From assembly GCA_036501365.1 (NCBI GenBank), contig DASYAL010000017.1:1-64000 (forward strand): DNA of 64,000 nt. The letters are read 5' to 3'. Both the position numbers and the translations under genes were made by a program. This document shows, one piece after another, positions 7,974-13,680 of this stretch. A model generated the notes under the pieces. That model did no database searches, had not been told where the DNA came from, and saw only the letters and a program-made list of their open reading frames with translations. Source of the DNA: CAIKMD01 sp036501365 (lineage in GTDB: Bacteria; Pseudomonadota; Alphaproteobacteria; ATCC43930; CGMCC-115725). Numbering within the stretch: the first letter of the stretch is position 1; each line of letters starts with the position of its first letter.

Positions 7974-8561
7974 ATGGAAGGAATGCAAGCGGCTGCACAG
8001 ATCGTGTCGCCGGCAAAGCTCGCGCATCTGGTGCTGCTCACGCGCGACTTGCCGCGCATGCGCGACTGGTACGAGACGGTCCTGCAGGCCAAGGTCACGG
8101 TCGAGGATCCGATGCTCTGCTTCATCTCCTATGACGACGAGCATCATCGGATTGCCTTTATCGGCATGCCCGAGCTGCCGCCGCGCGCCGCGGGACCGCA
8201 GGTCGGCCTCCACCATATCGCTTTCACCTATCGCGGCCTCGACGATCTGCTGCGCACTTACGAGCGGCTGAAGCGGCTCGGCATCGAGCCCTATTGGCCG
8301 ATCCATCACGGCGTGACGATCTCGATGTATTACCGCGATCCCGACGGCAACAGCGTCGAGCTGCAGGTCGATGCCTTCGGATCGATGGAGGAGGCCAAGG
8401 GCTATATGCGCTCGGACAGCTTCCGCAACAATCCGATCGGCGTCATGTACGATCCCGAGGAGCTGATCCGCCGCCATCGTGCCGGCGAGCCGTTCGAGAG
8501 CCTGAGGCAGCGGCCGCCGATGCCGGCCGGCAAGACGCCCGAGGACATGCTCCGCCTCTAG
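7974..8561 (+). CDS. VOC family protein (extradiol dioxygenase/glyoxalase fold)
   Basis: A 195-residue protein with AGGAGG eight bases or so before ATG 7974. A single VOC domain spans about 15-130. The possible metal ligands are all present: His in AHLVLLT near residue 18, His in GLHHIAF near 82, and Glu in SVELQVD near 126. This completes a two-His-one-carboxylate set. The C-terminal 60 residues form a charged helical extension (EELIRRHRAGEPF) seen in several catechol 2,3-dioxygenase-like proteins. It may be a ring-cleaving dioxygenase or an isomerase. Substrate unknown. Confidence 0.82.
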   Translation: MEGMQAAAQIVSPAKLAHLVLLTRDLPRMRDWYETVLQAKVTVEDPMLCFISYDDEHHRIAFIGMPELPPRAAGPQVGLHHIAFTYRGLDDLLRTYERLKRLGIEPYWPIHHGVTISMYYRDPDGNSVELQVDAFGSMEEAKGYMRSDSFRNNPIGVMYDPEELIRRHRAGEPFESLRQRPPMPAGKTPEDMLRL

Positions 8562-8621
8562 CGGCAAACGGGCCGTCGATCCCAGGCGGCGCGCGCGGCG
8601 GTCTCCGCCGCGCCGGCGGGA

Positions 8622-8972
8622 CTAGTGCCACTTCTCGCGCAAGGCGGCGACGAACGTGGTTCGGTCGAATTCGCTCGTGCCGTCGCAGCTTCGCTCCGCC
8701 CCTTTTCGGCGCTGGAGAGGAATGCGCGACGCGACGTGGAACACCATCTCGGGGATGGTGTCGCCATCCTCGATACCGAGGAGCCGGGCGACCCCGTCGC
8801 TGCCGAGGGTGGTGTTGAGGGCGACGGCGCGGTGGAAGGCCTCCGCGGCGGAGCGGATGCAGGCTTCCGCCCGTATTTTCGCCAGGATGGCGGAGCGTCC
8901 CCTGACCCGATCGGCCTGGGCATCCGCGAGGACGTGACAAGCGACGATGAGGTGACCGACTTCAACCGCCAT
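8622..8972 (-). CDS. Hypothetical protein, helical
   Basis: A 116-residue frame from ATG 8972. It is mainly alpha-helical in character (HLIVACHVLADAQADRV, EAFHRAVALNTTLGSDGVARLLGI), with a charged C-terminus. No family is recognised. On the coding strand a TACAAT hexamer (8979-8984) sits only six bases before the ATG, so if it is a -10 box the message would be leaderless. A longer frame back to 9233 runs through the cold-shock gene on the other strand and is implausible. The gene faces the VOC gene tail-to-tail. Confidence 0.5.
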   Translation of the reverse strand: MAVEVGHLIVACHVLADAQADRVRGRSAILAKIRAEACIRSAAEAFHRAVALNTTLGSDGVARLLGIEDGDTIPEMVFHVASRIPLQRRKGAERSCDGTSEFDRTTFVAALREKWH

Positions 8973-9055
8973 GCCGCCATTGTAGCCGGGCGGACGGGAA
9001 AATGTGTTAACGATGATGATGTTAGGGGGATAGGCAACCGCGCCCCGATTCGTGC

Positions 9056-9061
9056 TATAAT
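9056..9061 (+). promoter_or_regulatory. Candidate -10 element TATAAT of the cold-shock gene
   Basis: A perfect TATAAT stands 34 bases before the cspA ATG, predicting a leader of about 28 bases. That is much shorter than the long thermosensing leader of E. coli cspA. Confidence 0.45.
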
Positions 9062-9095
9062 GCCGGTTCCTTCTACCACAGTCAGGGAATCGACG

Positions 9096-9299
9096 ATGGC
9101 TACCGGAACAGTGAAATGGTTCAACGCGCAAAAAGGCTTCGGCTTTATTCAGCCGGACGGCGGCGGCAACGACGTATTCGTCCATATCTCCGCCGTTGAA
9201 CGCGCGGGAATGGGCAGCCTCGCCGAGGGGCAAAAGGTCAAATACGATGTCGCCATGGACCGCGGCAAGCCGGCGGCGACGAATTTGTCGGCCGTATAA
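9096..9299 (+). CDS. cspA: Cold-shock domain protein
   Basis: A 67-residue single CSD protein. RNP1 is KGFGFI at 13-18 and RNP2 is VFVHI at 27-31, with the standard start MATGTVKWFN. It binds single-stranded RNA and DNA as a chaperone or antiterminator. An AGGGA site precedes the ATG. The short leader suggests it is not controlled by a long cold-responsive leader, and may be one of several constitutive or stationary-phase copies. A perfect 12-bp hairpin follows the stop codon. Confidence 0.95.
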   Translation: MATGTVKWFNAQKGFGFIQPDGGGNDVFVHISAVERAGMGSLAEGQKVKYDVAMDRGKPAATNLSAV

Positions 9300-9308
9300 A
9301 TGGATGCA

Positions 9309-9336
9309 CGAGCATGCCGCGATAGCGGCATGCTCG
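9309..9336 (+). terminator. Strong hairpin downstream of the cold-shock gene
   Basis: A perfect 12-bp stem (9309-9320 with 9325-9336) is closed by a GATA tetraloop, ten bases after the cspA stop. No T-tract follows, so it may stabilise the 3' end or act as an attenuator rather than being a classic terminator. The gap 9337-9592 shows no convincing gene. Confidence 0.5.
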
Positions 9337-9592
9337 ACTTCGCGTCGCGATGCGCTGACGGTGTCGAGTGGGCGGTTGGTTGAGCCTCAAAGTGTCGCAG
9401 CGTCTTGCCAAAGCCGCAATCGAGGCTAGTTCTAGAGCATCGGTTGCTTCGACGTCAGGCGATGGAGAGACATGGCGCGCCCTCTCTTCAGGAGTCGTGC
9501 GCGTGTTCCTTCCCCTGGCGATCATCTCCCTTGGCGATCGCCGGCGTCAGTATCGCCGTTGAAATTTACCTGAAATTTACCGGGGCCGCTTC

Positions 9593-9883
9593 ATGACACC
9601 ACAAGACCTCGCGACCGACGCTGAGCGACGCAAGGGAATGGACGCGGCATTTCGCAGGGCATCCGAGCGGGCCGAAAAGTCTCCCGACGGCATGCGGGAG
9701 ACCGCGCGCGAGCTGCGTCGCTGCGCGTCGTCGCGGCGGGATAGCTGCGATCGCGACGCGATGCTGCGCCTGGCGGCAGAATACGAGCGTCGCGCCACCG
9801 ATGCCGAGCGACAGCGCCGGCCGCTCCGCGCGACGGCGATCGCCTGGCACACCAGAGAAGACCCGAAACCAGAGACCCGCTGA
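9593..9883 (+). CDS. Hypothetical charged helical protein
   Basis: A 96-residue Arg/Glu/Ala-rich protein (DAERRKGMDAAFRRASERAEKS, LRLAAEYERRATDAERQRR) with two cysteines about eight residues apart. No family recognised. It ends 38 bases before rpsU on the same strand and may share its transcript. Its heptad-like pattern suggests a helical bundle. It could be spurious, because Arg/Ala-rich frames arise easily in this GC content. Confidence 0.45.
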   Translation: MTPQDLATDAERRKGMDAAFRRASERAEKSPDGMRETARELRRCASSRRDSCDRDAMLRLAAEYERRATDAERQRRPLRATAIAWHTREDPKPETR

Positions 9884-9921
9884 TCGTCCCGGTTCAGCAG
9901 GCGCAAGCACGGTGAGGCAGC

Positions 9922-10125
9922 ATGCAGGTATTCGTTCGAGACAATAACGTCGACGGCGCGCTGCGCGTGCTCAAGAAGAAGATGCAGCGCGAAGGCGTCT
10001 TTCGCGAGATGAAGCTGCGCCGGCAATACGAGAAGCCATCCGAACGGCGCGCGCGGGAAAAAGCCGAGGGCGTGCGCCGCTATCGCAAAGCGATGCGCAA
10101 GCGCATGGAGCGCCTGGGCTACTGA
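9922..10125 (+). CDS. rpsU: 30S ribosomal protein S21
   Basis: A 67-residue protein matching bS21 throughout (MQVFVRDNNVDGALRVLKKKMQREGVF ... RRYRKAMRKR) with the usual basic C-terminal helix. It sits on the small-subunit platform near the 3' end of 16S rRNA and helps initiation. A GTGAGG ribosome site precedes the start. Here it is not next to dnaG/rpoD, the arrangement known from gammaproteobacteria. Confidence 0.96.
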   Translation: MQVFVRDNNVDGALRVLKKKMQREGVFREMKLRRQYEKPSERRAREKAEGVRRYRKAMRKRMERLGY

Positions 10126-10207
10126 GCCTCGGGGCTGCCGAGCGCGACCCGCGCCGGCTTGCGCCGCCGCCGCACACGTTTCGGCCGTTGGAGCCGGTAA
10201 AAATCCA

Positions 10208-10239
10208 CCTCGGCCTGAGCGAAGTCGAAGGCCGCAGGA
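10208..10239. repeat. CCTGAGCG...GTCGAAGG interspersed repeat, short copy
   Basis: CCTCGGCCTGAGCGAAGTCG followed by AAGGCCGCAGG, the same sequence type as at 3281. It lies between rpsU and the terminase gene. Confidence 0.65.
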
Positions 10240-10261
10240 TCGTTCTGCAACGAGTGTGACG

Positions 10262-10951
10262 TCACTTCTCCTCGCCACGCATGATGCGCTGCAGCCGCGC
10301 GCGCAGCTCGGCCTTGGCGTCGCGCCGTGCCTGCGGGTCATCGAGCGCCGGCGGATGCTTGCCGCGCGGCAACAGCCCGGTCAGCCGCGCCAGGAGCTCG
10401 AGCGCCGCGACCTTGTCGTGCATCTCGAACAGCTGGGCGCGTTTCGGCGCTCCCTTGCCGCCCGATGCGCCGAGGGTGATGCGCTTGACCGCGGCGCGGT
10501 CGTCGTCGGTCAGGTCCTCGGAATGCATGAGCGTGATGCCCTCGGGCGTCCAGCGCGCGATGCGCCCCGGATCGGCGAAGGCGATGCGCGCCGCCTCGAC
10601 GATGAGGCGCTGCGGCGAGACACGCGCAGCCCCCGCGCGCGCTTCGCGCTCTTGGCGGATCGCCTCTTGCACGGCGGGCTTGCGCAGCGCCGCCGCCGAC
10701 CAGTGGGCGGCGTTGCGGCGCGGAAAGCCGGCGCGCGCCGCGGCCGCCGTGCCGTCATTGTCGATGACATATTCGCGCACGAAGCGCATCAGCCGATCGC
10801 TCAGCGCCCCGCCCGGCGGCAGTATCTCTTGCTCGTAGGCGGCTTCGGGCGGCGGATCGACGGCGGCGCGCGGCGGCGTTTCCGGCGCCGGGGGCGCCGT
10901 TGAAGCGGGATCGTCGTCGCTCGCCGGCGCGAGCGCGATGTTGATGGACAT
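10262..10951 (-). CDS. Orphan phage-type terminase small subunit
   Basis: A 229-residue protein. After a Pro/Ala-rich N-terminal 45 residues comes a terminase small-subunit-like domain (LSDRLMRFVREYVIDNDGTAAAARAGF ... AHWSAAALRKPAVQEAI), with the helix-turn-helix used to recognise packaging DNA. A C-terminal helical segment carries DKVAALELLARLTGLL. CCGGAG precedes ATG 10951. In phages this protein loads the large terminase for DNA packaging. Here no large subunit, portal or capsid gene is within reach, so it is a prophage remnant or a gene kept for another DNA-binding purpose. The frame is intact. Confidence 0.75.
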   Translation of the reverse strand: MSINIALAPASDDDPASTAPPAPETPPRAAVDPPPEAAYEQEILPPGGALSDRLMRFVREYVIDNDGTAAAARAGFPRRNAAHWSAAALRKPAVQEAIRQEREARAGAARVSPQRLIVEAARIAFADPGRIARWTPEGITLMHSEDLTDDDRAAVKRITLGASGGKGAPKRAQLFEMHDKVAALELLARLTGLLPRGKHPPALDDPQARRDAKAELRARLQRIMRGEEK

Positions 10952-10969
10952 GGGCTTGCTCCGGACATG

Positions 10970-10992
10970 AAAAAGCCCGCGCAGAGGCGGGC
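10970..10992 (-). terminator. Rho-independent terminator (minus strand)
   Basis: GCCCGC pairs with GCGGGC across a six-base loop, followed on the minus strand by TTTTT. It would end transcripts entering from the gene at 11255 before the terminase gene starts. Confidence 0.6.
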
Positions 10993-11040
10993 GAATGTTT
11001 CGCGATGATGGATGGCTAGCGGACGGTGCGGGCGGCCGGC

Positions 11041-11236
11041 CTAAAACTTAGCCTCACCCTGAGCGGAGCGCTCCGAGGAGCGCGTCGTCGAAGGTGGTAG
11101 AGGCCAGACTAAAATTTACCCTCACCCTGAGCGGAGCGCTCCGAGGAGCGTCGTCGAAGGTGGTAGAGGCGAGACTAAAATTTATCCTCACCCTGAGCGG
11201 AGCCGCCGCGAAGCGGCGGCGTAGTCGAAGGACGCA
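11041..11236. repeat. Three tandem copies of the CCTCACCCTGAGCGGAGC repeat
   Basis: Copies of CCTCACCCTGAGCGGAGC begin at 11052, 11120 and 11176. Each ends in GTCGAAGG, and they are separated by near-identical spacers (TGGTAGAGGC-AGACTAAAA). They fill most of the gene-free interval 10993-11254 and border the restriction-modification island. Confidence 0.85.
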
Positions 11237-11254
11237 CCCAGTCGATGAAACGAA

Positions 11255-11476
11255 TCAGGCCGAGATATCGACCATCTGGCCGAGGCCGGGATTGCTCGCG
11301 CCCGCGGTCGCGGTCCCGCCGCCGAGCAGCGCCGTGGCCACCTCTTGCTCGGATTGGAGCGTGCTGGACAGCGCTTCGAGCGCCATCGAGACTTGCGGCG
11401 GAATGGCGGTGGCGACAGATCCGACGGGCATGAGCTTCACTTCGCGCGACAGACGGTTCAACGACCCGTCTATCAT
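11255..11476 (-). CDS. Short YjfB-like putative motility protein
   Basis: A 73-residue frame with a helical centre (VSMALEALSSTLQSEQEVATALLGG) and the C-terminal ending NPGLGQMVDISA. The length, the helix and the ending LGxxVDIxx resemble the YjfB putative motility protein family, whose role is not established. The match is from memory of the family pattern and is not strong. The start is about 115 bases from a LexA-type site, and a minus-strand terminator lies downstream. Confidence 0.45.
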   Translation of the reverse strand: MIDGSLNRLSREVKLMPVGSVATAIPPQVSMALEALSSTLQSEQEVATALLGGGTATAGASNPGLGQMVDISA

Positions 11477-11590
11477 GACTCGGCGACCTTAAACGTCGGT
11501 TGAACGCGCGGCCCCGCGACGATGCGTGGGCCCTAAAGCCGCCTCGCTCAGGATGCCAAATTTATATCACTTGCATCCGGATTGAGTCAA

Positions 11591-11605
11591 GAACAAAATA
11601 AGAAC
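11591..11605. promoter_or_regulatory. LexA-type direct repeat GAAC-N7-GAAC
   Basis: GAAC at 11591-11594 and GAAC at 11602-11605 are separated by exactly seven A/T bases. Read on the minus strand this is GTTC-N7-GTTC, the established alphaproteobacterial LexA (SOS) box. It sits 26 bases before the frame at 11632, 312 bases before the methyltransferase gene, and upstream of the divergent gene at 11476. Confidence 0.5.
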
Positions 11606-11631
11606 ACTCCCTGGAGCGTCCTCGGAAAGCG

Positions 11632-11898
11632 ATGAGCCCGCTAATCCCGCCCAAAGACATAAACCGAATCCCGTGGATAAAGGGCATCAATTACTTGTGG
11701 TGTTCCCACTCATGCCACACAATAAACGGAGACGTTCAAGCTCAGGGCCTACCCTTTGCCATGGCTCCCGATGACGACGAGAAAGAAGTCGAAGGCGTAG
11801 GTGAGCCTCTCGTTGCGCCGACCCAAGATGTCGCTCAGAAGACGAAGAATCACGCATTGAAGGAGCTCGAACGCGTTATCGAGATCGGCTCCGACTAG
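11632..11898 (+). CDS. Hypothetical protein at the head of the restriction-modification island
   Basis: An 88-residue frame. The first 40 residues contain an aromatic and cysteine patch (IPWIKGINYLWCSHSCH), and the rest is acidic and helical (DDDEKEVEG, HALKELERVIEIG). It uses more A/T-rich codons than the core genes around it, like the two genes after it. It ends 19 bases before the methyltransferase start. No helix-turn-helix is evident, so it does not look like a C-protein controller. Starts at ATG 11761 or later are also possible. Function unknown. Confidence 0.45.
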   Translation: MSPLIPPKDINRIPWIKGINYLWCSHSCHTINGDVQAQGLPFAMAPDDDEKEVEGVGEPLVAPTQDVAQKTKNHALKELERVIEIGSD

Positions 11899-11917
11899 AA
11901 GCAACCAAAAAGATCGG

Positions 11918-12937
11918 GTGATAATCGTGCGCTCCGCCAACCCCAATGATGCGACACCGGAAGGCCTAATCGCGCTTCGCAAGCAAAACGAGGCGTACCG
12001 GAAACGCGCATGGCCGGCACCGTTCAATGCTACGGCGCACCGGCTGCATCAAGGCGACGCCCGCAATCTATCGTGGATACCGGGCGGCTCCGTTCATCTT
12101 GTCGTGACATCGCCGCCCTACTGGACGCTCAAAGAATATGCCGAGAACGATCGGCAAATGGGCGCCATCCACGACTACGGCCAATTCCTAGACGAGCTCG
12201 ACCGAGTATGGGCCGAGTGCTTGCGGGTTCTTGCCCCCGGAGGGCGTATTTGTTGCGTCGTGGGCGACGTGTGCGTGCCGCGTAAAAAGGCCGGCCGCCA
12301 CTACATCATGCCCTTGCACGCAGATATCCAGGTCAGGGCGCGAGAGTTGGGCCTTGATTGTCTAACGCCGATCATGTGGCACAAGATCGCGAACGGGGTG
12401 ACTGAGGCTGAAGGGAATGGGGCGGGCTTTTATGGTAAGCCGTATCAACCCGGCGCGGTCGTAAAGAACGATATCGAACACATTCTGTTTCTGCGCAAGG
12501 GCGGAACGTACCGCTCGCCTGAGCCGATGCAGAAGGCTTTGTCTATGCTCACCAAGGAAGAGATGCAGGCTTGGTGGCGATCAATCTGGACGGATATTAA
12601 AGGCGCCTCGACGCGAGCGGGGCACCCGGCACCTTACCCTGTCGGGCTGGCGGAACGACTAATCCGCATGTTCTCTTTTGCTGGCGATACCGTCCTAGAT
12701 CCGTTTGCTGGGACAGGAAGCACCAATCTTGCCGCGTTAGCGGCTGGCCGTAATTCAATCGGCAATGAGATTGAGAGCACATACTTGAAGATCGCGCAAA
12801 AGCGGCTGGCAGATGCCGCCGGCCAGACTCGGCTACTCGGCCCGACGCACGCGACTGTAAATATCGATAAACCCTCAAAGCGCGCCCCAACGAAGGCTGA
12901 GAATATTGTCATACGTTCTGCTGAATCGCTTTCGTAG
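11918..12937 (+). CDS. DNA methyltransferase, SPPY class (cytosine-N4 type)
   Basis: A 339-residue protein from GTG 11918. Catalytic motif IV is SPPYW near residue 65. The AdoMet motif I, DPFAGTGSTNLAAL, comes near residue 265, after motif IV. This order is the beta-class amino-methyltransferase layout, and SPPY is the form usual in N4-cytosine enzymes. PGGRICCVVGD and HILFLRKGGTYRSP are typical intervening blocks. It transfers a methyl group to a defined DNA site, protecting it from a partner nuclease. A candidate nuclease gene overlaps its 3' end by 32 bases. Codon use is more A/T-rich than that of neighbours, suggesting acquisition by transfer. Recognition sequence unknown. Confidence 0.88.
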   Translation: MIIVRSANPNDATPEGLIALRKQNEAYRKRAWPAPFNATAHRLHQGDARNLSWIPGGSVHLVVTSPPYWTLKEYAENDRQMGAIHDYGQFLDELDRVWAECLRVLAPGGRICCVVGDVCVPRKKAGRHYIMPLHADIQVRARELGLDCLTPIMWHKIANGVTEAEGNGAGFYGKPYQPGAVVKNDIEHILFLRKGGTYRSPEPMQKALSMLTKEEMQAWWRSIWTDIKGASTRAGHPAPYPVGLAERLIRMFSFAGDTVLDPFAGTGSTNLAALAAGRNSIGNEIESTYLKIAQKRLADAAGQTRLLGPTHATVNIDKPSKRAPTKAENIVIRSAESLS

Positions 12938-13613
12938 TCTTTTCGAAGGCGTCCGGTACAGACATCGCGATTCTAGTCTCGGCGATTCGGTCGCATGGTG
13001 CCTTCCCGAAGACCTTTACGCCTTAAACAGGTCGCCGAAGTTTAAGGCGCGTGTTGATGCGAAAGAGCGCGTTCTAAACATCGAAAACCGGCTGCGCGGC
13101 ATTTACGCGCGTCGCGGTGATGGCACATTCGGCGAGATCATACCTCACGCGGTCGCGATTGACGTTCCCGGCTTCGTCGTAGCGCGAGGGCCTATCGCGA
13201 CCGTCGAAATCGGCGCTGAGGTTAAAATCCTTGCTAACTCGATGATTAAGCAGATTGACCGGGTAATGAACGACCTCGCGAATCAGGTTCGCGAGTTCGC
13301 CACGGCCGGCGGGACGCCTATCTCAGTCGGCATCGTCGGCATCAATCAAGCCGACCACTACATCTCTTACGAAGGCGACGTAGCGTGGCACACCGGGATG
13401 AAGGGGAAAAAGCACCCCATCCAGGAAGCCGCAGAGGCCGAGAAGCGCCTCGTGGCGAAAGCCGCCCCACTGTTCGATGAGTTTATTATCCTGCGCTATC
13501 GGGCATGGAATGAGCCGCCCCACCTATTCGAGTGGGTAAACGAGCAACAGACCGAAATGGATTACGGCGCGATCTTAACAAGAATCATTCGCAAGTACGA
13601 CGTGCGATTCTAG
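12906..13613 (+). CDS. Candidate type II restriction endonuclease
   Basis: A 235-residue frame that overlaps the methyltransferase gene and follows it in the same direction. The nominal TTG start at 12906 is uncertain. A PD-(D/E)xK-like core can be read as Asp86 in AIDVPGF, then Glu105-Val-Lys107 in EIGAEVKIL, with a helix (IKQIDRVMNDLANQVREF) after it. The tail (DYGAILTRIIRKYDVRF) shows no other known domain. The family is not recognised by name. The nuclease call depends on the ExK motif and the position behind a beta-class methyltransferase. An alternative is another effector or a methylation-dependent protein. Confidence 0.6.
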   Translation: MSYVLLNRFRSLFEGVRYRHRDSSLGDSVAWCLPEDLYALNRSPKFKARVDAKERVLNIENRLRGIYARRGDGTFGEIIPHAVAIDVPGFVVARGPIATVEIGAEVKILANSMIKQIDRVMNDLANQVREFATAGGTPISVGIVGINQADHYISYEGDVAWHTGMKGKKHPIQEAAEAEKRLVAKAAPLFDEFIILRYRAWNEPPHLFEWVNEQQTEMDYGAILTRIIRKYDVRF

Positions 13614-13680
13614 GTCCGGGTCACTCACGTAATACGAATCTTGCGGCGCTCGACGCTCTCGAGTAAGCGTCGTAGCCCCC

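Noticed and set aside
8625..9095. A plus-strand extension of the cold-shock gene by about 157 codons
   Set aside because: It has no cold-shock content before ATG 9096, overlaps the gene on the other strand, and a TATAAT lies inside it just before that ATG.
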